64,000 nt of DNA from Croceibacterium_A sp035626815 (lineage in GTDB: Bacteria; Pseudomonadota; Alphaproteobacteria; Sphingomonadales; Sphingomonadaceae): positions 1-64,000 of the forward strand of contig DASPMY010000029.1 of the NCBI GenBank assembly GCA_035626815.1, in the 5' to 3' direction. Below, piece after piece: positions 8,845-17,959 of the stretch; positions within the stretch are counted from its first letter, which is position 1, and each line of letters opens with the position of its first letter. Made by a program: the position numbers and the translations under genes. The notes beneath the pieces were generated by a model. It saw nothing but the letters and a program-made list of their open reading frames with translations. It did no database searches and was not told where the DNA came from.

Positions 8845-9740
8845 CATCCGTTCTCCAGCCACCATTGCAGCAGGTGGTGCGCGATCGCCTGGCGCGTCGG
8901 CGCGACGAAGCTTGAGCTGTCGGGCCCGCTCGCCATCGCCTCGGCGACATCGGCGCGCGTGAACCAGCGCGCGTCCTCGATCTCGGTCTCGTCGATCCGC
9001 AGTTCAAGGCTGTCGGCGTAACCGATGCAGCCGATCATCAGCTGCGACGGGAACGGCCACGGCTGGCTGGCGACGTAGCGCACGTCGCGCACGCGCACGC
9101 CGGCTTCCTCGAGCACCTCGCGCGCGACCGCCTCCTCGACCGTCTCGCCCGGCTCGACGAACCCGGCGAGCGCCGAGTACGAGCGCGGCGGGAAGCGCGC
9201 CTGGCGGCCGAGGAGGAGCTTGCCCTCGCATTCGACGAGCATGATCGCCACCGGGTCGACGCGCGGGAAGTGCTGCGCCCCGCAGCCGCCGCTGTCTTCG
9301 GGACAGTCGCGCTGCCAGCCGGCCCGGGCGAGCCGCGTCGGCTGGCCGCACCGGGCGCAGAAGCGGTGCCGCGCATGCCAGTCGAGCACGCTGCGCGCGG
9401 CGCCGTAGAGCGCGAGGTCGCCATCGCCGAGCAAGCCGAGCAGGGTCCAGATCTGCCGCTGGGTGTAGGCCGGGTCGGCGTTGCCTTCGCCCGGCACCGC
9501 CGCGAACGCCGCGCGGGCATCGGGCAGCAGGCCGAGGAACACCAGCTCGGCATCGGCGTCGGCCGCGGCCAGCGGGCGCCAGGCCAGGCGCCGGTCCTCG
9601 CCGAGCTCGGGGATCAGGCCGTCGAGCTCGAGCACCACGCCGCCTTCGCGCGCCCGGGCCAGCCGCGCGGGATCGGCGCGCAGGTGATCGGCGCGGTCGA
9701 GCGGCTGGCCGGAGAAGCGCACCGGGGCGAGCCCGGTCAC
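8844..9740 (-). CDS. nudC: NAD(+) diphosphatase / NAD-capped RNA decapping NUDIX hydrolase
   Basis: 298-residue NudC-type enzyme that cleaves NAD(H) and NAD-capped RNA. It has an N-terminal domain, a zinc ribbon (FCARCGQ and later a Cys-rich CPEDSGGCG stretch, about residues 130-160), PRVDPVAIMLV, and the NUDIX box GFVEPGETVEEAVAREVLEE. The following SQPWPFPSQLM is the SQPWPFPxS hallmark of NADH pyrophosphatases. The start is GTG 9740, overlapping the upstream serine hydrolase stop (GTGA). The longer frame that runs back into the hydrolase gene is not real. Confidence 0.94.
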   Translation of the reverse strand: MTGLAPVRFSGQPLDRADHLRADPARLARAREGGVVLELDGLIPELGEDRRLAWRPLAAADADAELVFLGLLPDARAAFAAVPGEGNADPAYTQRQIWTLLGLLGDGDLALYGAARSVLDWHARHRFCARCGQPTRLARAGWQRDCPEDSGGCGAQHFPRVDPVAIMLVECEGKLLLGRQARFPPRSYSALAGFVEPGETVEEAVAREVLEEAGVRVRDVRYVASQPWPFPSQLMIGCIGYADSLELRIDETEIEDARWFTRADVAEAMASGPDSSSFVAPTRQAIAHHLLQWWLENG

Positions 9741-11035
9741 GCCGGCGCCATCGCCGCGAGGTCGGCGCGCGCCGCCGCGGGGAACTCCTCGCTCAGCGGA
9801 TAGGCGGTCACCGGCAGGTATTGCGTGTAGAGCCCGGCGCGCAGCCCGAGCGGCAGGTGGACGAAGCCGAAGGTCCCCGCCGCGCCGGCCCAGCCGTAGA
9901 TCCCCGCGTCGGCGCCCTTGCCGACCCGGCCGCCGGCGCCGAAGCCCCAGCCGCCGTCGTACCCGCCGCCGGGCAGCAGCGTGTCGGGCAGCAGGTCCGA
10001 GGTGCCGAGCCGCACCGCCGCCTCGCTCATCACCCGGGTGCCGTCGAGCGCGCCGTAGCCCGCCAGCATCGCCAGGAAGCGGTCGTAGTCGCGCGGCGTG
10101 CTGGCGAGCCCCGCGCCGCCGAACGGGAAGGCCGGCTTGTCGAGGTAGATCGAGCTCGCGCCGAGGTCGATCGGCAGCACGCGGCCGTCGGCGACGAAAT
10201 AGCTGGTGGTCAGCCGGTCGGCCTTGTCGCGCGGGACCTGGAAATGCGTGTCGCTCATCCCCAGCGGGTCGAACAGCCGCTCCTGCAGGAAGGCGTCGAA
10301 CGGCTGGCCGGAGACGACCTCGATCACCCGGCCGATCACGTCGAGCCCCATCGAGTAGCTCCACCGGGTCCCCGGCTGGTAGACCAGCGGCAGCTCGGCG
10401 ACGCGATCGGCGAACAGCTCGAGGCTCGGCGCCGGGACGCCGGCGAGCGACGGGATCAGCGCCTGCAGCCGGGTGAACTGGCCCGGCATCGCCCCGGCCG
10501 CGCGAAAGGCCGCGGCGATCGGGCCGGTCTGGATCACGCCGTAGCCGAGCCCGGCGGTGTGCGTCAGCAGCTGGCGGATCGTGATCGGGCGCGCGGCGGG
10601 CTCGAGGTTGTCGGCGGTGATCGGGCCGTCATAGACCTTCTGCACCTGCATCGCGGCGAACTGCGGGAGGATCTCGTGGAGCGGCTGGTCGAGCCCGAGC
10701 TTGCCCTCGTCGATGAGCATCATCGCCGCCATGCCGGTGATCGGCTTGGTCATCGAATAGATGCGGTAGATGCTGCGCGCGTCGGAGGGCCGCGGGGCGG
10801 TGAAGCTGTCGGCGCCGACCGCGATCACCTCGGGCGCGGCGCCGCCGAAGCCGAATGCCGCGACCATGCCCGAGACCTTGCGTTCGTCGACGTAGCGGGC
10901 CATCAGCCGCCGCACGCTGGGCCACGTTTCGGCGGCCTGGGCCCACGCCGGCAGCGCCGCCGCGGCGCCCAACGCCGCCGCCCCGCCGAGCCACTGGCGG
11001 CGCGTCAGGCGCGCATTCGCTTCGAGCCATTCCAT
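9737..11035 (-). CDS. Serine hydrolase, class C beta-lactamase-like fold
   Basis: 432-residue exported protein of the beta-lactamase/EstB family. A Tat-like signal (TRRQWLGGAAALGAAAALP) opens the protein. The nucleophile motif SxxK is SMTK in IYRIYSMTKPITGMAAMML, and the tyrosine motif is in RWSYSMGLDVIGRV. Family members are esterases, peptidases or transpeptidase-like enzymes; nothing here argues for antibiotic resistance. ATG 11035 is preferred because GGAGGAAGG lies about nine bases upstream; GTG 11041 is in frame. Downstream nudC overlaps by four bases. Confidence 0.88.
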   Translation of the reverse strand: MEWLEANARLTRRQWLGGAAALGAAAALPAWAQAAETWPSVRRLMARYVDERKVSGMVAAFGFGGAAPEVIAVGADSFTAPRPSDARSIYRIYSMTKPITGMAAMMLIDEGKLGLDQPLHEILPQFAAMQVQKVYDGPITADNLEPAARPITIRQLLTHTAGLGYGVIQTGPIAAAFRAAGAMPGQFTRLQALIPSLAGVPAPSLELFADRVAELPLVYQPGTRWSYSMGLDVIGRVIEVVSGQPFDAFLQERLFDPLGMSDTHFQVPRDKADRLTTSYFVADGRVLPIDLGASSIYLDKPAFPFGGAGLASTPRDYDRFLAMLAGYGALDGTRVMSEAAVRLGTSDLLPDTLLPGGGYDGGWGFGAGGRVGKGADAGIYGWAGAAGTFGFVHLPLGLRAGLYTQYLPVTAYPLSEEFPAAARADLAAMAPA

Positions 11036-11135
11036 CGGCACCTTCCTCCACCGCGCGGCGTGAACGCCAGCTTATCGCCTTCGCCGCGCCAGGGAACCAC
11101 TTGCGTCGGCGAGGTGTGGTAGGCATATAAGACAC

Positions 11136-11357
11136 ATGCTCAACCTCGCCTCGATCCTCGTCGGCATCGTCGCCCTGCTGCTGGCGATCCCCTCGACCAT
11201 CCCCTTGCTCGGCTGGGGCAACTGGCTGGTGCTGCCGATCGCCGTCGTCGGCATCGGCCTCGGCGCGCTGTCGCGCTCGAACGGCGGACGCAACTTCTGC
11301 CTGATCGTGTTCGTCATCGCGGTGGTGCGCCTCATGCTCGGCGGGGGAATCATCTAG
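11136..11357 (+). CDS. Small integral membrane protein
   Basis: 73-residue protein that is almost entirely hydrophobic, with about three short membrane segments (LASILVGIVALLLAIPSTI, NWLVLPIAVVGIGLGAL, FCLIVFVIAVVRLML) separated by a loop SRSNGGRN. It is divergent from the serine hydrolase and overlaps the 3' end of convergent mutY by eight bases. Similar tiny membrane proteins are widespread in sphingomonads without known function. The translation start has only a weak ribosome-binding site. Confidence 0.7.
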   Translation: MLNLASILVGIVALLLAIPSTIPLLGWGNWLVLPIAVVGIGLGALSRSNGGRNFCLIVFVIAVVRLMLGGGII

Positions 11358-12375
11358 CGGTCGCCAGCCGGGCCGCCTTGACGAACAGCGTGGGCAGGCC
11401 GGCGGCGTCGAGCTCGGCCACCGGCCACCACTCGCCCCCTTCCAGCTCGCTGCCGCGCTCGCCGGCGTAGATCGCCACCCCGAGCTCGAGGTCGAAGTGG
11501 GTGAAGGTGTGGCGGACCACGCCCCCGGCGCGCCACGCTCCGGGGAGCGGCGCCTCGCCCGAGCCGTCGCGGCGCGCGTTCCAGCCGTCGTCGGGCAGCG
11601 CGCGCATCCCGCCGAGCAGGCCCCGGCCCGGCCGGCGGACCAGCCACACCCGGCCGTCGCGCTCGATCCAGAAGGCCGTGCCGATCCGCCGCGGCCGGAC
11701 CTTCTTCGGCGCCTTGACCGGGAGCTCGTCCTGCCGCCCTTGCGCCCGCGCGGCGCACCGTTCGGCCACCGGGCACAGCAGGCACTTCGGAGCGCGCGGG
11801 GTGCAGATCGTCGCCCCGAGATCCATCAGCGCCTGCGCGAAGTCGCCCGCGCGCGCCTCCGGGGTGATCCGGTCGGCCGCCGCGCGGATTGCCGGGCGCG
11901 CGGCGGGCAGCGGCGCGGCGATCGCGCAGAGCCGCGCGACGACCCGCTCGACGTTGGCGTCGACCACCACCGCGCGCCGCCCGAAGGCGATCGCCGCCAC
12001 CGCCGCGGCGATGTAGGCGCCGACCCCGGGCAGCGCGCGCAGCTCGGCTTCGCTGTCGGGAAACTCGCCGCGCGCCGCGACCGCCCGCGCGCAGGCGACG
12101 AGGTTGCGGGCGCGCGAGTAGTAGCCGAGCCCGGCCCACTCGGCCATGACCGCCTCCTCGGGCGCCGCGGCGAGCGCTTCGACAGTCGGCCAGCGCGCGG
12201 TGAACCGGGCGAAATAGGGCGCCGCGTGCGCGGTGGTGGTCTGCTGCAGCATGACCTCCGACAGCCACACGCGGTAGGGCTCGGGCGGCGGCGCGCCCGG
12301 CGGCGAGCGCCACGGCAGCACGCGCGCGTGGCCGTCGTACCAGGCCAACAACTCCCGCGAGACCCTACCCTCCAT
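11350..12375 (-). CDS. mutY: A/G-specific adenine glycosylase
   Basis: 341-residue base-excision-repair enzyme removing adenine mispaired with 8-oxoguanine. Seen are the helix carrying catalytic Glu40 (SEVMLQQT), GLGYYSRARNL, the helix-hairpin-helix LPGVGAYIAAAV with catalytic Asp139, and the 4Fe-4S loop with Cys191, Cys198, Cys201 and Cys207 (C-x6-C-x2-C-x5-C). The C-terminal third is the NUDIX-like 8-oxoG recognition domain. Length and motifs are complete. It is divergent from the dciA-like gene; the shared start region is only about 30 bp. Confidence 0.96.
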   Translation of the reverse strand: MEGRVSRELLAWYDGHARVLPWRSPPGAPPPEPYRVWLSEVMLQQTTTAHAAPYFARFTARWPTVEALAAAPEEAVMAEWAGLGYYSRARNLVACARAVAARGEFPDSEAELRALPGVGAYIAAAVAAIAFGRRAVVVDANVERVVARLCAIAAPLPAARPAIRAAADRITPEARAGDFAQALMDLGATICTPRAPKCLLCPVAERCAARAQGRQDELPVKAPKKVRPRRIGTAFWIERDGRVWLVRRPGRGLLGGMRALPDDGWNARRDGSGEAPLPGAWRAGGVVRHTFTHFDLELGVAIYAGERGSELEGGEWWPVAELDAAGLPTLFVKAARLATAR

Positions 12376-12404
12376 CGCCGCGCTATGGCATGGCCGGCGG
12401 CACG

Positions 12405-12980
12405 ATGGAACGCGACGAGAAGCCCACGAAGACGGCCAGGCCCAAGGCCCCGACGGCCTCGAGCAGCAAAGCGGTAGGCCGAGACTATGCGCGCCCGCGC
12501 GGCGGCCCGGCCAAGCCGGTCGCCGAGCTGGTGCCGCAGATCGGCCGCGCCGCGTTCCGCCGCTTCGGCTTCGTCCAGTCGAGCGTCGTGACCCGCTGGC
12601 CGGAGATCGTCGGCGCGCGGCACGCGCAGGTGTGCATGCCCGAGGCGATCCGCTTCCCGCCGGGCGAGAAGAGCGACGGCATCCTCCAGCTGGTCGTGCT
12701 GCCGGCGCACGCCCCGCTGATCCAGCACGTGATCCCCGAGATCGTCGAGCGGGTGAACCGCTTCTTCGGCTACAAGGCGGTCGCGCGGGTCAAGCTGCGG
12801 CAAGGCCCGGTTAAGCCGGCGCGTGCTGAAAGCCCGCCGCAGGGAACGAATGCGCCGCCCGCGCTCAAGCCGATCCCGATGGAGCTCGGCGACAGCTTGC
12901 GCGACATCGGCGATCCCGAGCTGCGCACGGTGCTCGAATCGCTGGCGCGCAGCCTCGGGGCGAAGGAGGGCATGGAATGA
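12405..12980 (+). CDS. DUF721 / DciA-like protein
   Basis: 191-residue protein with a DUF721 core (about residues 35-135: VPQIGRAAFRRFGFVQSSVV, then TRWPEIVGARHAQ and LQLVVLPAHAPLIQHV). DciA proteins of this family load the replicative helicase DnaB in bacteria that lack DnaC. The polar N-terminus and Pro/Ala-rich linker before the last helix look flexible. ATG 12405 is chosen over ATG 12390 on typical family length. It overlaps the next gene by four bases (ATGA). The dciA-dsbA-dsbA-smc order is a conserved sphingomonad arrangement (from memory), so the assignment is firm for family but inferred for function. Confidence 0.85.
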   Translation: MERDEKPTKTARPKAPTASSSKAVGRDYARPRGGPAKPVAELVPQIGRAAFRRFGFVQSSVVTRWPEIVGARHAQVCMPEAIRFPPGEKSDGILQLVVLPAHAPLIQHVIPEIVERVNRFFGYKAVARVKLRQGPVKPARAESPPQGTNAPPALKPIPMELGDSLRDIGDPELRTVLESLARSLGAKEGME

Positions 12981-13666
12981 CACGCTTGAGGCTGCTCCAG
13001 GCCGCCGCGCTCGCCGGGGCGGCGATGCTGCTGGTGGGGGCCGCGCCGAACTGGCTGGCGACGGTCGCGCTCGACGGCACCGCGCACCGCATCGGCAATC
13101 CCGAGGCCAAAGTGCGGCTGACGGAGTACGTCAGCTACACCTGCCCGCATTGCGCCGAGTTCAACCGCGCCGGCGAAGGCGCGCTGCAGCTCGGCTACAT
13201 CGCCTCGGGCAAGATCAGCGTCGAGGTCCGCCACCTGATCCGCGACCCGGTCGACCTGACGGTGGCGGTGCTGGCGCATTGCGGCCCCGAGTCCAAGTTC
13301 CCGCAGAACCACACCGCGTTCCTCAGCGGCCAGGCCGGCTGGATCGGCCCGCTGACCACCGGCACCGCCGCGCAGCAGCAGCGCTGGCGGACTCCCGGAG
13401 CGACCGGCCGCCGCGCGATCGCCACCGATTTCGGGCTCTACCGGATCATGGAGCGGCGCGGCTACACCCGTGCCGCGGTCGACCGCTGCCTGGCCGACGA
13501 CGCGCTGGTGCGCCGCATCGTCGAGACCTCCGACAAGGACTGGGACCGCCCGGGGATCGACAGCACGCCGAGCTTCGCGATCAACGGCGTGGTCATGCCC
13601 GGGACCCACACCTGGCCGGCGCTGTCGCGCCAGCTCGACGAATTCGTCCGCCGCGCCGCCTCTTAA
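12977..13666 (+). CDS. Exported DsbA-like thiol oxidoreductase (CPHC)
   Basis: 229-residue periplasmic thioredoxin-fold protein. A signal peptide (LLQAAALAGAAMLLVGAAP) is followed by GNPEAKVRLTEYVSYTCPHC, the DsbA/DsbG strand plus redox pair Cys-Pro-His-Cys, a helical insert, and the cis-Pro loop DSTPSFAINGVVMPG. It probably oxidises or isomerises disulfides of envelope proteins. It is co-transcribed with dciA (ATGA overlap) and followed 88 bp later by a second related gene. The RHLIRDPVDLTVAVLA segment is almost identical in the neighbour, which points to duplication. Confidence 0.9.
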   Translation: MTRLRLLQAAALAGAAMLLVGAAPNWLATVALDGTAHRIGNPEAKVRLTEYVSYTCPHCAEFNRAGEGALQLGYIASGKISVEVRHLIRDPVDLTVAVLAHCGPESKFPQNHTAFLSGQAGWIGPLTTGTAAQQQRWRTPGATGRRAIATDFGLYRIMERRGYTRAAVDRCLADDALVRRIVETSDKDWDRPGIDSTPSFAINGVVMPGTHTWPALSRQLDEFVRRAAS

Positions 13667-13754
13667 CCATGCTTAGCTGTGGAAACAGCCGGGCCGTGCT
13701 TCAACCGCTCCGGCCCATCGTCTAGCCTCGTTTCAAGCCAAGGGAATCCGCTCG

Positions 13755-14504
13755 ATGCCGACACTCCGCCATTCCGTCCTCGCCTTGTGCGCCGCGCCGC
13801 TGGCGTTCGCGCTGGCCGCCTGCGATTCGAGCAGCGAGGACGGCGCGCCGCCGCCGACCGGCGAGCCGATCGCCGAGATCCCCGCGCCGGCGGGACAGAG
13901 CTGGCTCGAGATGGCGGCGGTCACGCCCGAGGGCGGCTACGTCATCGGCAACCCCGCGGCGCCGCTCAAGCTGGTCGAATACGCCAGCCACACCTGCCAC
14001 GTGTGCGCCGCGTTCTCGCAGGAAGGCGCCGCCGAGATGGACGAATACGTCGGCACCGGCGTCGTCAGCTACGAGATCCGCAACCTGATCCGCGACCCGG
14101 TCGACCTGACGATCGCCCTGCTCGCGCGGTGCGGCCAGCCGTCCTCGTTCCACCCGCTCGCCAACCAGGCGTGGCAGAACTTCGACTCGCTGATGGGCAC
14201 GGTCCAGGCCAACGGGGCGGCGATCGACCAGGCGCGCGAGCTGCCCGAGGCGCAGCGCTTCCAGGCGATCGGCCAGGCTTCGGGCCTGCTCGACTTCTTC
14301 GCCGCGCGCGGGATCAGCCGCGACCAGGCGATGCAGTGCCTGGGCGACCTGCCCAAGGCGACGCAGATTGTCGATGCCTCGCGCGCCCAGTCCGACGAGC
14401 TGGCAATCGAGGGCACGCCGACGTTCTTCCTCAACGGCCGCCGGATCCAGGAAACCTCGTGGGCCGGCCTCGAGCCGGTGCTGCAGGCCGCCGGCGCGAG
14501 GTAA
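13755..14504 (+). CDS. DsbA-like lipoprotein (CHVC)
   Basis: 249-residue paralogue of the preceding gene. It carries a lipoprotein signal (LCAAPLAFALAACDSS, lipobox LAAC), so it is probably membrane-anchored. The redox pair is Cys-His-Val-Cys (HTCHVCAAFSQEGAAEMDEY), an unusual dipeptide for DsbA-type proteins, and the cis-Pro loop is IEGTPTFFLNG. The shared segment RNLIRDPVDLTIALLARCG ties it to the neighbour. A different dipeptide and lipidation suggest a distinct substrate or redox potential. smc begins 20 bp downstream. Confidence 0.88.
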   Translation: MPTLRHSVLALCAAPLAFALAACDSSSEDGAPPPTGEPIAEIPAPAGQSWLEMAAVTPEGGYVIGNPAAPLKLVEYASHTCHVCAAFSQEGAAEMDEYVGTGVVSYEIRNLIRDPVDLTIALLARCGQPSSFHPLANQAWQNFDSLMGTVQANGAAIDQARELPEAQRFQAIGQASGLLDFFAARGISRDQAMQCLGDLPKATQIVDASRAQSDELAIEGTPTFFLNGRRIQETSWAGLEPVLQAAGAR

Positions 14505-14524
14505 CGCGTGAACCGCCGCTCGCG

Positions 14525-17500
14525 ATGCTGATCCGGAAACTCAAGCTCTCGGGCTTCAAGAGTTTCGTCGAGCCGGCCGAGCTGCGCATCGAACCGGGCC
14601 TGACCGGCGTGGTCGGCCCGAACGGCTGCGGCAAGTCCAACCTGCTCGAGGCGATCCGCTGGGTGATGGGCGAAAGCTCCCCCAAGTCGATGCGCTCGGG
14701 GGGGATGGACGACGTGATCTTCGCCGGCACCGCGCAGCGCCCGCCGCGCGATTTCGCCGAGGTGGTGCTCGATGCGGTCGACGGCGACGGCGAGGAGCTG
14801 CAGGTCACCCGCCGGATCGAGCGCGGCGCCGGCAGCGCCTACCGCGTCAACGGCCGCGACGTGCGCGCCAAGGACGTCGCGCTGGTGTTCGCCGACGCGG
14901 CCACCGGCGCGCATTCGCCGGCGCTGGTCAGCCAGGGCAAGATCGCCGCGGTGATCGCGGCCAAGCCGGCCGAGCGGCGCATGATGCTCGAGGAAGCCGC
15001 CGGGATCGCCGGGCTGCACGTCCGCCGCCGCGAGGCCGAGGGCAAGCTGCGCCAGACCGAGGCCAACCTCGCCCGGCTCGAGGACCTGATGGCCGGGCTC
15101 GACAGCCAGATCGCCGCGCTGCGGCGGCAGGCCAGGCAGGCCGAACGCTACAAGGCGCTCTCCGACAAGATCCAGCACGCCGAGGCGCGGCTGGTGTTCG
15201 CCCGCTGGCGCGACGCCGCCGCCGCCGCCGAGGCGGCGCGGGCGCAGGCCGGCGACGCCGAGGCGCGGGTCGAGCAGGCCCAGGCGGCGGCGCGCGAAGC
15301 GCACAAGGCGCAGGCCGCGCTGGGGGAAACGCTCGCCGAGGCGCGCGAGGAGCTGGCCGACCGGCGCGACGACGCCAGCGCCCACGGGCACCGCATGGCC
15401 TCGCTGTCGAGCCAGCTCGAGGCGGCCGAGCAGCGGCTCGCCGACCTCGACCGGCAGAAGCAGCGCCTCGAGGAGGATCGCGGCGAGGCCGACCGGCTGA
15501 CCCGAGACGCCGCCGCGGCGCTGCAGAAGCTCGAGCACGACCTCATGGCCGGTGAAGCGGCGCTCGCCGGGGACGAGGCCCGGCGGCCCGAGCTCGCGCG
15601 CCGGGTCGACGACGAGGAACGCGCCGGGCGCGCGGCCGAGCTGGCGCTGGCCCGGGCGACCGCCGACCACGCCGGAGTCGAGGCCGAGTGGCGCATCGCC
15701 GAAGCCGAGCTCGCCCAGGCCGAGGCGCGGCTGGCCCGGCTGGCCGGCGAGGCCCGCCGGCTCGGCGAGCAGCGGGCGGCGCTCGGGGCGGAGGAGGATG
15801 TCGAGGCGTCGCTGGCGGCGGCGCGCGAGGCGGTTCGCGCGGCCGGCGAGGACGCGGCGAAGGCCCGCGGCGCGCTGATCCACGGCCAGGCGCACAAGGA
15901 AGCGCTGACCGTGGCGCGCGACGAAGCGGCGAGCGCGCTCGCCACCGCGCGCGCCGAGCTCGCCGGGACCGAGCGCGAGTGGCAGGCGCTGGCGCGCGAC
16001 CGCGCGGCGCGCGCGCGGCAGGCGGCGGGCAAGCAGGGGCTGCCGGCGGCGCTCGACCGGGTGGCGGCCGAGCCGGGCTACGAGCGGGCGTTGGCCGCGG
16101 TGCTCGGGCGCGACGCGCGCGCGCCGCTGGGGATGCCCGAAGCCGCGGCCGAGGGGCGCTACTGGACCGGGGCCGCGGCGCCCTCGCCCGTCGCCGACAG
16201 CCTCGCGGCCCATGTCCGCGACTGCCCGCCGCAGCTCGCCGCGCGGCTCGCGCTGGTCCATGTGGCCGACGCCGACGACGGTCGTGCGCTCGCGCCCGGC
16301 GAGTGGCTGGTCACCCGCGCCGGCGCGCTGCGCCGGTGGGACGGCTTCGTCGCCCGCGGCGAAGGCGCCGCCGAGGCGGCACGGCTCGAGGCCGAGAACC
16401 GGTTCGCCGAGCTCGAGGCGGCGCTACCGGCCAAGCGCGAAACCGCCGAGCGTGCCGAGGCGGCCCAGCGCGCCGCCCAGGACGAGCTGGGCGAGCGGCA
16501 GCGCGCGCTGGTCGCCGCCGAGCGCGAGGCGCAGCAGGCGGCCGAAACCGAGCGCCAGGCGCTGCGCGCGCTCGACCAGGCCGAAGCGGCCCGCGAGCGC
16601 CTCGCCGCGCGGGCCGAGGAGCTGGCGGCGGCCGAGGCCGGCCTCGCCGAGCAGCGCCAGCAGGCCGAAGCCGAGCTCGGTGCGGCGCGCGCCCGGCGCA
16701 GCGAGCTGCCCGACCCCGAATCGGGGCGCGCCGCGCTCGCCGCCGCGCAGGCGCACAACGACGCCGCGCGCCTCGCGCTGCAGGCGGCGATGGCCGCGCT
16801 CGCGGCGCACGACCAGGCGCTCGCCGTCGCCCGCGAGCGGGTCTCGGCGCAACGCGGCGACATCAAGAGCTGGGAAGCGCGCGCCGGCGACGCCGCGCGG
16901 CGGCTGTCGGACATGGAGCGCCGCTTCGAGGAGATCGCCGAGGAGCGCGCGGTCACCGCCGCCAGGCCCGCCGCGCTGATGCGCGAGATCGAGGGTGGCG
17001 AAGCGGTGCGCGAGCGGCTCGGGCGCGAGCTGGCCGCGGCCGAAGCCGCCGTCGCCGCCGCCGGCGAGCGCGCCCGCGCCGCCGAGGCCGCGCTCGCCGA
17101 AGCCAACGAGGCGCTGTCGGCCGCGCGCGAGCAACGCGCCGGCTCCGTCGCGCGCGCCGAGAACGAGGAAGCCCGCCGCGAGGAGATGGCGCGCATCTCG
17201 GGCGAGCGGTTCCAGTGCCCGCCGCCGCTGCTCGCCGGCCGCTTCGGGTTCGAGCCCGAGCGGGTCGCCCATGCCGGCGAGGAGTCCGCGGCGATGGACC
17301 GCCTCGTCGCCGATCGCGAGCGGATTGGGCCGGTCAACCTCGTCGCCGCCGACGAGCTGGCGCGGATCGAGCAGGAGCACGGCGCGAGCGCGGCCGAGCA
17401 GGCCGAGCTGGCCGAAGCGGTCAACCGCCTGCGCGGCTCGATCGGCAACCTCAACCGCGAGGGCCGCGAGCGGCTGCGCGAGGCGTTCGACAAGGTCGAC

Positions 17501-17950
17501 GCGCACTTCCGCCACTTGTTCACGCGGCTGTTCGAAGGCGGCCAGGCGCACTTGGCGCTGGTCGATAGCGACGATCCGCTTGAGGCCGGGCTCGAGATCT
17601 ACGCCCAGCCGCCGGGCAAGCGGCTGCAATCGCTGACGCTGCTCTCCGGCGGCGAGCAGGCGCTGACCGCGATCGCGCTGATCTTCGCGCTGTTCCTGAC
17701 CAACCCGGCGCCGATCTGCGTGCTCGACGAAGTCGACGCCCCGCTCGACGACGCCAACATCGACCGCTTCTGCGACCTGCTCGACGCGATGGTCCGCGAG
17801 ACCGAGACCCGCTACCTGATCGTCACACACAACGCGGTGACGATGAGCCGCATGCACCGCCTGTTCGGGGTGACGATGGTTGAAAAAGGCGTCTCGCGCC
17901 TGGTCAGCGTCGACCTGGGCGGGGCGGAGGAGCTGCTGGCGGCGGAATAA
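14525..17950 (+). CDS. smc: Chromosome segregation protein SMC
   Basis: 1141-residue structural-maintenance-of-chromosomes ATPase. It has Walker A GPNGCGKSN (residues 31-39), a long Ala/Glu/Arg-rich coiled coil (about 170-480), a reduced hinge region (about 500-620, KQGLPAALDRVAAEPGYERA onward), a second coiled coil, signature LSGGEQ (1040-1045) and Walker B PICVLDEVDAPLDD (about 1062). Start ATG 14525 (MLIRKLKLSGFKSF) is the family N-terminus; the frame is open far upstream only because of high GC. The hinge lacks part of the canonical fold by eye, as in many alphaproteobacterial SMCs. Confidence 0.96.
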   Translation: MLIRKLKLSGFKSFVEPAELRIEPGLTGVVGPNGCGKSNLLEAIRWVMGESSPKSMRSGGMDDVIFAGTAQRPPRDFAEVVLDAVDGDGEELQVTRRIERGAGSAYRVNGRDVRAKDVALVFADAATGAHSPALVSQGKIAAVIAAKPAERRMMLEEAAGIAGLHVRRREAEGKLRQTEANLARLEDLMAGLDSQIAALRRQARQAERYKALSDKIQHAEARLVFARWRDAAAAAEAARAQAGDAEARVEQAQAAAREAHKAQAALGETLAEAREELADRRDDASAHGHRMASLSSQLEAAEQRLADLDRQKQRLEEDRGEADRLTRDAAAALQKLEHDLMAGEAALAGDEARRPELARRVDDEERAGRAAELALARATADHAGVEAEWRIAEAELAQAEARLARLAGEARRLGEQRAALGAEEDVEASLAAAREAVRAAGEDAAKARGALIHGQAHKEALTVARDEAASALATARAELAGTEREWQALARDRAARARQAAGKQGLPAALDRVAAEPGYERALAAVLGRDARAPLGMPEAAAEGRYWTGAAAPSPVADSLAAHVRDCPPQLAARLALVHVADADDGRALAPGEWLVTRAGALRRWDGFVARGEGAAEAARLEAENRFAELEAALPAKRETAERAEAAQRAAQDELGERQRALVAAEREAQQAAETERQALRALDQAEAARERLAARAEELAAAEAGLAEQRQQAEAELGAARARRSELPDPESGRAALAAAQAHNDAARLALQAAMAALAAHDQALAVARERVSAQRGDIKSWEARAGDAARRLSDMERRFEEIAEERAVTAARPAALMREIEGGEAVRERLGRELAAAEAAVAAAGERARAAEAALAEANEALSAAREQRAGSVARAENEEARREEMARISGERFQCPPPLLAGRFGFEPERVAHAGEESAAMDRLVADRERIGPVNLVAADELARIEQEHGASAAEQAELAEAVNRLRGSIGNLNREGRERLREAFDKVDAHFRHLFTRLFEGGQAHLALVDSDDPLEAGLEIYAQPPGKRLQSLTLLSGGEQALTAIALIFALFLTNPAPICVLDEVDAPLDDANIDRFCDLLDAMVRETETRYLIVTHNAVTMSRMHRLFGVTMVEKGVSRLVSVDLGGAEELLAAE

Positions 17951-17959
17951 GGGAGTCCG

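Noticed and set aside
9737..11035. Class C beta-lactamase (antibiotic resistance)
   Set aside because: The SxxK motif only shows the broad serine-hydrolase family. The context (nudC, DsbA-like) and sequence fit an EstB-type hydrolase.
13679..14524. N-terminal extension of SMC
   Set aside because: This frame overlaps the CHVC DsbA-like gene; SMC begins at the conserved MLIRKLKLSGFKSF (14525).
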